Of a stretch of DNA of 64,000 nucleotides, positions 1-9,045 are shown in pieces. Source of the DNA: Flavobacterium marginilacus. Lineage in GTDB: Bacteria; Bacteroidota; Bacteroidia; Flavobacteriales; Flavobacteriaceae. Below the pieces are notes generated by a model. It ran no database searches, was not told where the DNA came from, and was given only the letters and a program-made list of their open reading frames with translations. The stretch is taken from the NCBI RefSeq assembly GCF_026870155.1, contig NZ_CP113975.1:3906001-3970000 (forward strand). The letters are read 5' to 3'. Made by a program: the position numbers and the translations under genes. Position 1 is the first letter of the stretch, and every line of letters starts with the position of its first letter.

Positions 1-475
1 GCAGTCCTACTTCTTTAATGAAATTACCAAATACGGAATGCATATGAACTCTTGCCCAAGCATAAAAAATTTCGAAATAAGCCATACAAATTCCAATGAA
101 AGGAATCAGCCAGATAAAATCTTTTACTATTGAATTCTTCTTAGTGACAAAAAAAGAAATCTCATCATAAAAAAATAAACCAATCAAAATGATCAGGACA
201 ATTAATATAATAGGAAATAATACAGTAAATGATAAAAACTCATTACGTTCTTTCTCCGTTTTGCATTGGGAATAAAACTTAACCAATGTATTTTGCATAC
301 CAATAGCAAATAAAGGCATTATTACATTGGCACAAGACAAAATATAATTAGACAATCCATAAAATGTTTTACCTAAAATATGAGGAAATAAAAAAAGAGT
401 GCTTATTCCTCCAATTCCAAAACCGATATATGTTATTATAGTGTTTTTTAATGACTGATTTAATACTATACCCAT
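1..475 (-). CDS. Polysaccharide flippase, Wzx/MATE-like (partial, C-terminus off the window)
   Basis: This is the N-terminal part of a multi-pass membrane protein read leftwards off the edge of the window; about 158 codons are visible. It begins MGIVLNQSLKNTIITYIGFG at the ATG whose complement is 473-475. The visible part has at least four hydrophobic segments and the pattern typical of oligosaccharide flippases, with an early helix, then FPHILGK-like and MQNTLVKF-like stretches. Such proteins move undecaprenyl-linked repeat units across the inner membrane. The next gene upstream on the same strand is a glycosyltransferase, which supports a surface-polysaccharide locus continuing to the left. 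The family call is from pattern recognition of half a protein, so the substrate is unknown. Confidence 0.75.
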   Translation of the reverse strand, partial: MGIVLNQSLKNTIITYIGFGIGGISTLFLFPHILGKTFYGLSNYILSCANVIMPLFAIGMQNTLVKFYSQCKTEKERNEFLSFTVLFPIILIVLIILIGLFFYDEISFFVTKKNSIVKDFIWLIPFIGICMAYFEIFYAWARVHMHSVFGNFIKEVGL

Positions 476-523
476 TAATTGGAGTTTAAAGTTTAATGTT
501 AAAAAGTTTAAGGCTGAAATACC

Positions 524-1822
524 TTAACTTTTTGAATGAATTAATTGCGCCAGTTCTTTGGTCAAATTCTTTCTGGAATATTTTTGCAAACCTACACCAT
601 AGGATTGTAATTTCCCTTCTAAAAACTGATTGTAATAGGATATGATGGTGTTTTTTAATTTTTCTTTCTCGTTATATTCAAAAAAGACACCTGTATTTGT
701 TCCCGTTATTATCTCTGCAAAATCTGAATCCTTTGGTCCAATGGCAATTATAGGCCTATTCGAAACCATATATTCAAATAACTTGCCTGGAATAATGCTT
801 TTAGTTTCTTCAGAATTAATTTCGATAAGAAGCAGCACCTGAGAATTTCTTTGATGAGCAACAGCCTCTGAATGGGAAACATATCCAATATTATTCAGAT
901 AGGAATCAAGATTATATTGAGAAATAGTATCTAATACTTCCTGACTGACAGCTCCAATTAATTTTAATTCTAAATGTGATTTAAATTCAGGAATTTCAAG
1001 AATTAATTCAGCCAAAGTTCCCCATAAAACAACAGGATTCCGTTCAGAAAGAAATGAACCGATATGTGCAAGGCTAAACTTAGAATCAAGAACCACTTCA
1101 GTTCCTGGTTCATTATCATAGCCATTGGTAATAACGCTAATTGGTTTACCAGTTATTTCTTTGAACTCCGTTTTTGTAGTTTTACTGGTTACTATAACCC
1201 GGTCTGCAGTATTAAGCACTCTATATTCAAGAGCTTTATGCTTTCTTTCTGCTCTCACAGATAAACACAATGATTTGTGATATCCAATTGTCGTCCAAGG
1301 GTCACGAAAATCGGCAAACCAAGTAAGTTTAATTTTTTGTTTTAAAACCAAACCGATTAAATGCAGACTATGAGGCGGACCCGAAGTAATAATAGTATCA
1401 ATATTATTTTCAATAATGTATTTTTCCAAATAAGCAACAGAAGGTTTAACCCAAAAAACACGAGCATCCGGAATAAAAAGATTCCCGCGTATCCATAATA
1501 AAGCTTTATCCAAAAAAGTCTGCTTCTTCTTATTAGGAATAATACCCGAACTGATTTTTTTAGTTTTATTTTTAGAAAAGACCGAAGCTAACTGATAGGG
1601 TTCAAAAATCTTATTTTTTAAAATAATAACATTATCGGCAACTTCTTTTTCTAAATTGCCATCAATAATCGGATATGTTGGATTTTCAGGAATATAAACA
1701 ATCGGCTCGATATCAAAATCAGGCAGATATTTGACAAACTTAAGCCAGCGCTGCACACCTGGACCTCCAGCTGGAGGCCAGTAATAAGTTATGATAAGAA
1801 TTTTTTTTAATTCTGGTTTCAA
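524..1822 (-). CDS. Glycosyltransferase, GT4-like
   Basis: A 432-residue soluble protein that begins with the Rossmann-type start of GT-B enzymes (KKILIITYYWPPAGGPGVQR), in which the GGPG loop usually contacts the nucleotide sugar. The C-terminal half has KLFEYMVSNRPIIAIGP, the usual EX7E/donor-site region of GT4 enzymes, near residues 345-360. It lacks a signal peptide and probably works at the cytoplasmic face of the membrane, adding a sugar to a lipid-linked polysaccharide or lipopolysaccharide precursor. It lies 49 bp upstream of the flippase on the same strand, so the two are probably co-transcribed. Donor and acceptor cannot be told from the sequence. Confidence 0.85.
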   Translation of the reverse strand: MKPELKKILIITYYWPPAGGPGVQRWLKFVKYLPDFDIEPIVYIPENPTYPIIDGNLEKEVADNVIILKNKIFEPYQLASVFSKNKTKKISSGIIPNKKKQTFLDKALLWIRGNLFIPDARVFWVKPSVAYLEKYIIENNIDTIITSGPPHSLHLIGLVLKQKIKLTWFADFRDPWTTIGYHKSLCLSVRAERKHKALEYRVLNTADRVIVTSKTTKTEFKEITGKPISVITNGYDNEPGTEVVLDSKFSLAHIGSFLSERNPVVLWGTLAELILEIPEFKSHLELKLIGAVSQEVLDTISQYNLDSYLNNIGYVSHSEAVAHQRNSQVLLLIEINSEETKSIIPGKLFEYMVSNRPIIAIGPKDSDFAEIITGTNTGVFFEYNEKEKLKNTIISYYNQFLEGKLQSYGVGLQKYSRKNLTKELAQLIHSKS

Positions 1823-1895
1823 TTTTTTAATTTGTTATTATATGTAAATATGGATTATCGAGTTATTCAGCTGTATAACTCCATAATTCATATTT

Positions 1896-4343
1896 CTACA
1901 TATCTTTACTATTTATTACTTCTTTCTTTCTCTCAACATACAATCCGCCTGCTAAAAGAAATAACATTCCAATACAGCTAACTAATGTAATTGTACCTCC
2001 TGTTTTTACTACCTGAGGATCAAATTTAAACTCAATACTATGTTTTCCAGCTGGAACTACTATGGCTCGTAATGTATAATCTGCTCTCATAATAAAAGTT
2101 TCTTTACCGTCTATAAGTGCTGTCCAGCCTTTTTCATAATACATTTCGGAAAAAACAGCTAAACCTTCTTTTGAATTAACAGAAGTATATTTTAAATCAT
2201 TAGGCTGATAGGAATCTAAAGTTATTACCGCCGAACTATCTTTGGCAAAAGCCTTACCTTTAATAGCTGAAAACTCATTTTCGTTAATTACTGCCGTTTC
2301 TTTAGAATTAAACTTATCCAATGCCTTCATCTCGCCGTCAGCATTTTTTACAAATTGTATTTTGCTTACAAACCAGGCATTCCCATTGGCATCTGTATTA
2401 ATAATTGGCTGCTCCTTACCTTCTTTATCCGTTTGTATTACATACTTAACATTTAGCATATTAAGAATTTCCATATTGTTTTTGGCAATTTGGTAATCAA
2501 AAAGCTGCTGCATTCTTTGAGGTTTTACAGCACTGTATCCTCCTATCGCTTTATGGAAATAAGATGTTCTTCCCTGCATCAGCCCTTGAACGTCAAATAC
2601 TCGGTAATTAGTAGGATCTTCAAGAATCTTAGCATCCGCAGGAGTTTCTTGGAATGGAACTTCTACATCTCTGGCATTTACAAAATCTTTATTGGACACA
2701 TAGTTTTTATCTACAAAAAACAAATCGGTAACCATAAATAAACCAACTAAAATAATTGCTGTATTCTGTGCAATTCTATTTTTGACAAACAGCCACAAAG
2801 CGCCTGCCGAAATCAGGATAAAAAATCCAGAACGCAGTAAATCGGCACTATACAATGTTCTTCTGTCTTCTTTAAGCGCATCGACAAAATTTGGCCCATA
2901 ATTTTGCATTAAACCGCTATCACCTGCTCCCGCAAAACTGAACATACTTTTACATAAAAATAAAAATATAATCAATCCCAAACCTACGGCACCTGACTGT
3001 AATAATGGCTTTAACTGTTTTTCTTTTTCTAATTTGAAGAAAGACTGCAATCCCATAATGGCCAATATTGGAAAACACAATTCGAGAATAACCTGAATAG
3101 ATGATACTGCCCTAAATTTATTATACATAGGGATATGATCGATGCAAAAATTAGTCAATAAAGGAAAGTTTTTCCCCCAGGAAAGAATTAAAGTTAATAC
3201 AGCTCCACCTAAGAAAACGTATTTAATCTTTCTTTCATCTGTAAATAAAGCCAAAATCCCTAAAAAGAAAACTACAGCACCAATATATGCAGGAGCTGAA
3301 ACTATTGGCTGATCGCCCCAATACGTTGGCATTCCTCCCTTAGCATACTCAACAGCCTGCTCTTGTGTAATATATTGTCCTTGCCCTACTTGCTGCTGCT
3401 GTAAAAAATCAACTATTTTAGAATCCTCACTTAAACTCTCATTATTAGAACCGCCAAACAATCGAGGGGCTATCAAATTGAAACTTTCGGCAATTCCATA
3501 ACTGTATTCCGTAATATAATCATAGGTCATAGCCATATCAGTTACCTTTTTGGTACCATCAGGATTGAAGCTCAAATCACTTTTCCCGCGAGTACTGAAA
3601 GAAGCATACTCAGCAGTTGCCAATAAATTACCTGCATTAGAACCAATCGCAAAAATCCCTGCACCAATAAGTGTTCCGATAGAAAGCAGCAGAGGCTTAT
3701 ACTCTTTTGATTTAATTCCTTCGTAAATAAAATAACCTGAAAGAATTAAGAGTAATATCAACAGATAAAAGGTCATTTGAAAGTGATTCGCATTTACTTC
3801 CAATGCTACAGCAAACATAGTAAGCAATCCACCCCAAATATATTTTCGCTGAAAAGCCATTATAAAACCGGCAACAACCATCGGCATGTAAGCTATAGCA
3901 TGCGCTTTGGCATTATGCCCGACTCCAAGAATTATTATTAAATAGGTAGAAAAACCAAAAGCCACTGCTCCAAAAAAAGCTTTTAGCGGATCGGCTTTTA
4001 AAACCAGCATTAAAATGTAGAAACTCAAAAAGTATAAAAACAAATAATCAGCCGGACGTGGTAAAAAACGAAGTACATCATCAATAGCACCAACATAATC
4101 ATGAGGATACTTTGCTCCTAACTGATAAGTAGGCATACCGCCAAAAGCTGAATTTGTCCAATACGGTTCTTCATTATGGGCAGCTCTAAAATCATTTTGT
4201 TCTTTGGCCATACCCGTATACTGGGCAATATCCGATTGAAAAATCTGCTTTCCTTGTAATACTGGAAAAAAATAAAGAGTAGATACGAGAACAAAACCAA
4301 GAATGGCAAGTGCGTGCGGAAAGAACTTTTGAAGTTGCTTCAT
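1896..4343 (-). CDS. YfhO-family multi-pass membrane protein
   Basis: An 815-residue integral membrane protein with about a dozen hydrophobic segments in the first two thirds, followed by a soluble beta-rich C-terminal domain and one last transmembrane helix near residues 780-805. The pattern, including a PHDYVGAIDD-like loop, the ARDVEVPF region and the ending MRADYTLRAIVVPAGKHSIEFKF, is that of Bacteroidota YfhO proteins. In Gram-positive bacteria YfhO is a GT-C-like enzyme that glycosylates lipoteichoic acid; its job in Bacteroidota is not established. I chose the start at MKQLQKFFPHAL because the 35 extra residues of the longer reading are Lys/Asn/Ile-rich and look like translated leader DNA. 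The gene sits next to a glycosyltransferase, which fits sugar transfer at the envelope. Confidence 0.85.
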   Translation of the reverse strand: MKQLQKFFPHALAILGFVLVSTLYFFPVLQGKQIFQSDIAQYTGMAKEQNDFRAAHNEEPYWTNSAFGGMPTYQLGAKYPHDYVGAIDDVLRFLPRPADYLFLYFLSFYILMLVLKADPLKAFFGAVAFGFSTYLIIILGVGHNAKAHAIAYMPMVVAGFIMAFQRKYIWGGLLTMFAVALEVNANHFQMTFYLLILLLILSGYFIYEGIKSKEYKPLLLSIGTLIGAGIFAIGSNAGNLLATAEYASFSTRGKSDLSFNPDGTKKVTDMAMTYDYITEYSYGIAESFNLIAPRLFGGSNNESLSEDSKIVDFLQQQQVGQGQYITQEQAVEYAKGGMPTYWGDQPIVSAPAYIGAVVFFLGILALFTDERKIKYVFLGGAVLTLILSWGKNFPLLTNFCIDHIPMYNKFRAVSSIQVILELCFPILAIMGLQSFFKLEKEKQLKPLLQSGAVGLGLIIFLFLCKSMFSFAGAGDSGLMQNYGPNFVDALKEDRRTLYSADLLRSGFFILISAGALWLFVKNRIAQNTAIILVGLFMVTDLFFVDKNYVSNKDFVNARDVEVPFQETPADAKILEDPTNYRVFDVQGLMQGRTSYFHKAIGGYSAVKPQRMQQLFDYQIAKNNMEILNMLNVKYVIQTDKEGKEQPIINTDANGNAWFVSKIQFVKNADGEMKALDKFNSKETAVINENEFSAIKGKAFAKDSSAVITLDSYQPNDLKYTSVNSKEGLAVFSEMYYEKGWTALIDGKETFIMRADYTLRAIVVPAGKHSIEFKFDPQVVKTGGTITLVSCIGMLFLLAGGLYVERKKEVINSKDM

Positions 4344-4469
4344 TAAAATGATTTTAGATTTAAGGATTAACTGTTTTTGATTTTTCAGCTTTTGGAAATT
4401 GATTTTGAAATTGATTTTTGAATACTTTAAGAAGTCTATAGAAATCAAAAACCATATATTTAGAGATTA

Positions 4470-4754
4470 CTAATCAATCTCTTCATAATCAACATAATCC
4501 CCAACTTTTTTAGTTTCGCGGGGATTTTTACTATTGGCTGTATCAATTATAATTTCATCATTATTAGACGTTCTCTGCCAAGAAGACTGCTGCTGATATC
4601 TGTGTTGCCGCTGCTGAAAATTTTGTCCCGCTTTTTCTACCACCTTTTTTACTACCAAAGGCAAAAACAATCGAGCCAAAAATTTAAAAATATAATAGAA
4701 GGCAATCATAAAGAATACCATTTCTATAAAACCCGAAAAAGAGGCTGTCTGCAT
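4470..4754 (-). CDS. DUF4834 family small membrane protein
   Basis: A 94-residue protein with one N-terminal hydrophobic helix (about residues 8-38) followed by a Gln/Arg/Lys-rich tail that ends in an acidic stretch (KVGDYVDYEEID). This arrangement is that of DUF4834, a Bacteroidota family of unknown function. I prefer the ATG at MQTASFSG over one seven codons upstream because family members usually start this way. It lies 126 bp upstream of the YfhO gene on the same strand and may share its transcript. Confidence 0.75.
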   Translation of the reverse strand: MQTASFSGFIEMVFFMIAFYYIFKFLARLFLPLVVKKVVEKAGQNFQQRQHRYQQQSSWQRTSNNDEIIIDTANSKNPRETKKVGDYVDYEEID

Positions 4755-5109
4755 AATCAAATAATTTTTAGGCAAAATTAATAAATCAATATTGAAACTT
4801 TGGAGGAATTTAAAAATATCATTCTTAAAGAAATGATAAAAAAAGCCGATAAACTTCCAAAATTAAGAATAAAATACAAATTCTAAACCGTTCCAAAAAC
4901 ATTTTTAAAAAGACAAAAAGCCAGATATACTTCAAAAACACTTTTATATTCTTTTTTTTAACAAAAACACTACATTCACGACATAATTTCACATCAAAAA
5001 CTAAATTAAAAATTAAAAAAGGAAAAACAAATTCATAACATTTTGATTTTCAAAACATAATAAAAAACTAATTCTTAAAATTGCATTAGTTTATATGGAT
5101 TATAAACAG
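4755..5109. other. Gene-free AT-rich spacer
   Basis: About 355 bp between the divergent DUF4834 and helicase genes. It is very AT-rich, with poly-A and poly-T runs, and I found no convincing ORF, hairpin or repeat. Its right end leads into the helicase promoter. It could hold a long cold-regulated 5' leader for the helicase, but nothing in the sequence proves this. Confidence 0.5.
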
Positions 5110-5117
5110 TAATTTTG
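5110..5117 (+). promoter_or_regulatory. Candidate -7 box for the DEAD-box helicase
   Basis: TAATTTTG matches the Bacteroidota -7 consensus TAnnTTTG and lies 21 nt before the chosen ATG. The nearest upstream TTG (5081-5083) is 26 nt away, longer than the usual 17-23, so the -33 element is uncertain. Confidence 0.45.
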
Positions 5118-5138
5118 CACCCTATTTTAAAAATACAT

Positions 5139-7055
5139 ATGAATAAATTTGAACAATTAGGATTGAATGAGTCGTTACTGAAGGCGATTATCGATCTAGG
5201 ATTTGAGAATCCGTCAGAAGTACAGGAGAAAGCGATTCCCCTATTATTGGAAAAAGACACAGATATGGTTGCGTTGGCTCAGACAGGGACAGGGAAAACA
5301 GCAGCTTTCGGTTTTCCGCTAATCCAAAAAATTGATGCCGACAACAGAAATACACAAGCATTAGTTTTATCGCCTACAAGGGAGCTTTGTTTACAGATTA
5401 CCAACGAACTTAAAAACTACTCAAAATACGAAAAAGGTATTAATGTGGTAGCAGTTTACGGCGGGGCTAGTATTACAGAGCAAGCCAGAGAAATAAAGAG
5501 AGGTGCACAAATCATTGTAGCTACTCCAGGAAGAATGCAGGACATGATCAACAGAGGTTTGGTAAACATTAAAAACATAGATTACTGTGTTCTTGATGAG
5601 GCTGACGAAATGTTAAACATGGGATTCTATGAAGATATCTGTTCTATATTATCAGATACTCCAGACGAAAAAAGCACTTGGCTGTTCTCTGCAACCATGC
5701 CGCAGGAAGTTGCCAGAATTGCAAAACAATTCATGAGCGAACCGGTAGAAATAACTGTAGGAACTAAAAATTCAGGTTCTGCAACAGTTTCTCACGAATT
5801 TTACTTAGTTAACGCACGTGACCGTTACGAAGCTTTAAAAAGACTGGCTGATGCTAACCCAGATATTTTCTCTGTGGTTTTCTGCCGTACAAAAAGAGAC
5901 ACTCAGGCTGTTGCCGAAAAATTAATCGAAGACGGATACAGTGCAGCGGCATTGCACGGAGACTTATCTCAAGCACAGCGCGACGGTGTAATGAAATCTT
6001 TCAGAGGAAGACAAATTCAAATGCTTGTTGCAACAGACGTTGCTGCTCGTGGAATTGACGTTGACAATGTAACTCACGTAGTGAATTATCAATTGCCTGA
6101 CGAAATCGAAACTTACAACCACCGTTCTGGACGTACTGGACGTGCTGGTAAACTAGGAACTTCTATCGTAATTGTAACCAAAAGTGAATTACGCAAAATT
6201 TCTTCTATCGAAAGAATCATCAAACAAAGATTCGAAGAAAAAACAATACCATCTGGAATTGAAATCTGCGAAATCCAATTATTGCACTTAGCAACTAAAA
6301 TTAAAGATACTGAAGTTGATCACGAAATTGACAACTACTTGCCAGCTATCAATAATGTATTGGAAGGTTTATCTAAAGAGGAACTAATCAAAAAAATGGT
6401 ATCAGTAGAATTTAACCGTTTTATTGCTTACTACAAGAAAAACAGAGATATCTCATCTCAATCTTCTGGTTCTGAAAGACGTGAACGTGGTGATGACAGA
6501 GAATCAAGAGAAAACAATAATGGCGGTGCTACAAGATACTTTGTAAACATTGGTTCAAGAGACAATTTCGATTGGATGTCATTAAAAGACTACTTGAAAG
6601 AAACATTAGACTTAGGTCGTGATGATGTATTCAAAGTAGATGTAAAAGAAGGATTCTCTTTCTTTAACACAGACCCTGAGCACACTGACAAAGTAATGGA
6701 AATATTGAACAACGTACAATTAGAAGGACGCCGCATCAATGTTGAAATCTCTAAAAATGACGGTGGCGGAAGACGTGATCACAACGGAAGAAATTCTGGC
6801 GGTGGTTTTGGCGGAAGAAGCTCAGCTCCGAGAAGAGAAGGGAATTTTGCTCCAAGAAGAGAAGGATCAGGCGGATTTAGAGGCGACAGAGCTCCTAGAG
6901 AAGGCGGTTTCAGATCTGAAAGAAGCTCATCTCCAAGAAGAGAAGGCGGTTTTTCATCTGACAGAAGTTCAAGAGAAGGTTCTTCAGAAAGAGCTCCAAG
7001 ACGTTCTGAAAGTTTTGGTGATTCATCAAGACCAAGAAGACCAAGAAGAGACTAA
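5139..7055 (+). CDS. deaD: DEAD-box ATP-dependent RNA helicase (CsdA/DeaD type)
   Basis: A 638-residue RNA helicase. The core shows the Q motif region (FENPSEVQEKAIP), Walker A AQTGTGKT at residues 47-54, SPTREL, DEAD at 153-156, LFSATMP and the HRSGRTGRAG arginine-finger motif. A DbpA-type RNA-binding domain follows (TRYFVNIGSRDNFDWMSLKDYL onward), and then about 90 residues of repeated PRREG, GGF and SSR units. That tail resembles the RGG-like tails that bind RNA and help cold-adapted helicases act on structured RNA. Expected roles are ribosome assembly and mRNA turnover, especially in the cold. The start at MNKFEQLGL is preferred because the longer reading overlaps the promoter. A strong terminator follows the stop. 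Confidence 0.9.
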   Translation: MNKFEQLGLNESLLKAIIDLGFENPSEVQEKAIPLLLEKDTDMVALAQTGTGKTAAFGFPLIQKIDADNRNTQALVLSPTRELCLQITNELKNYSKYEKGINVVAVYGGASITEQAREIKRGAQIIVATPGRMQDMINRGLVNIKNIDYCVLDEADEMLNMGFYEDICSILSDTPDEKSTWLFSATMPQEVARIAKQFMSEPVEITVGTKNSGSATVSHEFYLVNARDRYEALKRLADANPDIFSVVFCRTKRDTQAVAEKLIEDGYSAAALHGDLSQAQRDGVMKSFRGRQIQMLVATDVAARGIDVDNVTHVVNYQLPDEIETYNHRSGRTGRAGKLGTSIVIVTKSELRKISSIERIIKQRFEEKTIPSGIEICEIQLLHLATKIKDTEVDHEIDNYLPAINNVLEGLSKEELIKKMVSVEFNRFIAYYKKNRDISSQSSGSERRERGDDRESRENNNGGATRYFVNIGSRDNFDWMSLKDYLKETLDLGRDDVFKVDVKEGFSFFNTDPEHTDKVMEILNNVQLEGRRINVEISKNDGGGRRDHNGRNSGGGFGGRSSAPRREGNFAPRREGSGGFRGDRAPREGGFRSERSSSPRREGGFSSDRSSREGSSERAPRRSESFGDSSRPRRPRRD

Positions 7056-7078
7056 TTTAATTAGCAGTTCTTATATAA

Positions 7079-7108
7079 AACTCCCGAACATTCGGGAGTT
7101 TTTTTTTA
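7079..7108 (+). terminator. Rho-independent terminator of the helicase gene
   Basis: Perfect GC-containing stem ACTCCCGAA/TTCGGGAGT around a short CA loop, followed by a run of T, 24 nt after the helicase stop codon. Confidence 0.9.
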
Positions 7109-7315
7109 AAAGCCATTAGTATTATCAAAATATTATTTTTCAAAAAGCCGTTAAACTATTTAAAAGATACTTAGTCTAACAATTTATGTTTTTAATAACA
7201 AATTCCACAATAAACAAGGCATAAAAAATTACAGATTGTTAATTTTCTTATAATTATAAACGAACAAGAAAATATTTAATGCCGTTTTACTACTTTTAAA
7301 GCTTTAAATCAGTTT

Positions 7316-8083
7316 ATGAAATATTTTATACTTTTTTTACTCTTTGTTACCTCTTTAAATTCAGCTGCCCAAAACACTGAAATACCCACAAAAATATCTG
7401 GTACTATTATCAGTGACAATACAGGCACTCCTTTGGCAGATGTTAACATCATAAATATCAATCAAGTAACAGGAACAACAACAGACAATAAAGGTCATTT
7501 TGAACTGGCAGTAACCCAAAGCGATACATTACACATCACCCTTCTTGGCTTCGAATCGTTACGTGTTCGTGTAACTAATGACTGGATTAAAAATAAAACA
7601 ACTACAATACAGCTTACCCAAAAAGCAATTCCATTAAACGAAGTAGTTATCAGCCCATATTACCTGACAGGCTATCTTGAAATTGACGCTAAATTAATAC
7701 CTATAAAAGAAGACTATAGATACAGTATTTCTGGTTTAGGTCAAGGCTATGAAGCAGGACAATACGCTCCCGAAGCTTTCGGAAAAGTATTAGGATCCAT
7801 CTTCAATCCGGCAGACATGCTCTATAATTTCTTTGGAAAAAGACCGCAGCAGCTCAAAAAACTCCGTGAAATGCGAAAAGATGATACTGTTAGGAAATTA
7901 TTGGAAACAAAATATGACCGAGAAACCATCTCATTACTTTTAGGCGTTTCTCAATCTGAAATTTCCGAAATATTAAACCGCTGCAGTTATTCTGAAGCCT
8001 TTATTAAATCCGCTAATGATCTGCAGATTATGGATGCCATAAGCGGCTGTTATGAGCAATACAAAATCCTAAAAAAGAAATAG
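7316..8083 (+). CDS. Secreted carboxypeptidase-regulatory-like domain protein
   Basis: A 255-residue protein with a signal peptide (MKYFILFLLFVTSLNSAAQ). An N-terminal beta-sandwich of the CarboxypepD_reg-like type follows: ISGTIISDNTGTPLADVNI, then TTTDNKGHFEL and a QKAIPLNEVVISP end. This is the domain Bacteroidota put at the N-terminus of SusC/TonB receptors, but here no plug or barrel follows. The remaining 150 residues are predicted helical, with a charged ending. It probably sits in the periplasm or at the outer membrane; its partner and role are unknown. It stands alone, with about 260 bp of AT-rich DNA upstream. Confidence 0.75.
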   Translation: MKYFILFLLFVTSLNSAAQNTEIPTKISGTIISDNTGTPLADVNIININQVTGTTTDNKGHFELAVTQSDTLHITLLGFESLRVRVTNDWIKNKTTTIQLTQKAIPLNEVVISPYYLTGYLEIDAKLIPIKEDYRYSISGLGQGYEAGQYAPEAFGKVLGSIFNPADMLYNFFGKRPQQLKKLREMRKDDTVRKLLETKYDRETISLLLGVSQSEISEILNRCSYSEAFIKSANDLQIMDAISGCYEQYKILKKK

Positions 8084-8144
8084 CTGATAGCTTTTAAATT
8101 TAGTAACAGAATTTAGATATAATCCTATTTCAATATTATTTGGA

Positions 8145-8275
8145 AGTGCCCCCGTTGAGAAAAGGGGCTTTCTTTTAGTATCGCTTACAAAGCCCCTTTC
8201 CTTAACGCGGTCGGGCTATCCGCGCTACTTCGGCAGCATGATCCTATTCCTCACTCGAACAAACGAGAAAATTTA
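8145..8275. repeat. Structured intergenic element (hairpins, dispersed-repeat type)
   Basis: The sequence holds an 11-bp hairpin, AAAGGGGCTTT (8161-8171) with AAAGCCCCTTT (8189-8199). A shorter one follows, CGCGG (8206-8210) with CCGCG (8220-8224), then CTACTTCGGCAGC. It is far more GC-rich than the DNA around it and has no ORF. It looks like a dispersed repeat of the sort common in Flavobacterium intergenic DNA, but no second copy occurs in this window. It could also act as a terminator-like element between the convergent flanking genes. Confidence 0.5.
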
Positions 8276-8314
8276 GCATGTAATCAGAAAATCTGTTATC
8301 TGAATTCTGTATAA

Positions 8315-8974
8315 TTACTTCTCATCACCATAATACCGCGCTTCAATGCGCTTAATATCCTTAATAGACTTCTTCGCCCAATCCAATCGTTTCTCCAAAA
8401 TTTCATCATCTGTCAATTTCCAATCAATATCCGAATTACGCAATCGGTTCGTCAGGTTCTGAATAATAATTGCCGCCGAAACCGAAATATTAAGACTCTC
8501 TGTAAAACCCACCATCGGAATTTTAAGAAAACCATCCGCTTTTTGAAGAATCTCTTCCGACAACCCGTCTCTTTCTGTTCCAAAAAACAGCGCACTAGGT
8601 TTCGAAATATCAAAATCTTCCAGCAGGCAGTCATTTTCATGAGGTGTAGTCGCAATGATTTGATAGCCTTTATTTTTCAAAGTATCAATACAATTCGTAA
8701 CACTGTGATAAGTCGAAATGTCAACCCATTTTTGTGCTCCCATTGCTATTTCCTTATCGATTCTTTTTCCGTAACGCTCCTCGATTACATGCAGTTCCTG
8801 AATCCCAAAAACTTCACAGCTGCGCATCACTGCACTGGCATTATGCATCTGAAAAACATCTTCAACAGCAATCGTAAAATGTTTGGTTCTGTCTTTCAAA
8901 ACCTTTAAAAATTTTTCTTTTCGGTTATCAGTTAAAATATTTTCTAAAAATTCCAGATAATCAGTATCAATCAT
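8315..8974 (-). CDS. trmH: TrmH-type (SPOUT) tRNA 2'-O-methyltransferase
   Basis: A 219-residue SpoU/SPOUT methyltransferase. Motif 1 is FQMHNASAVMRSCEVFGI, motif 2 is ALFFGTERDGLS and motif 3 is IPMVGFTESLNISVSAAI, which form the SAM-binding trefoil knot. The order and spacing resemble Escherichia coli TrmH, which methylates the ribose of G18 in tRNA, including the short Lys-rich C-terminal tail. Other SpoU members modify rRNA, so the exact target is inferred. It converges on no gene immediately, having the structured element at its 3' side, and it is divergent from the sirtuin gene. Confidence 0.8.
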   Translation of the reverse strand: MIDTDYLEFLENILTDNRKEKFLKVLKDRTKHFTIAVEDVFQMHNASAVMRSCEVFGIQELHVIEERYGKRIDKEIAMGAQKWVDISTYHSVTNCIDTLKNKGYQIIATTPHENDCLLEDFDISKPSALFFGTERDGLSEEILQKADGFLKIPMVGFTESLNISVSAAIIIQNLTNRLRNSDIDWKLTDDEILEKRLDWAKKSIKDIKRIEARYYGDEK

Positions 8975-9045
8975 TACAAATTGTTTTTGGCAAAAATACT
9001 AAAAAAGAGTAGTTTTATAATCTAAGATTGTAATCCATAAAAAAC

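Noticed and set aside
6739..7119. A 126-codon frame overlapping the 3' end of the helicase gene
   Set aside because: It is a shadow of the repetitive RGG-like tail in another frame, with no independent start signals.
8145..8275. tRNA or tmRNA
   Set aside because: The hairpins do not form a cloverleaf, and no T-arm GTTCRANNC or CCA end is present.
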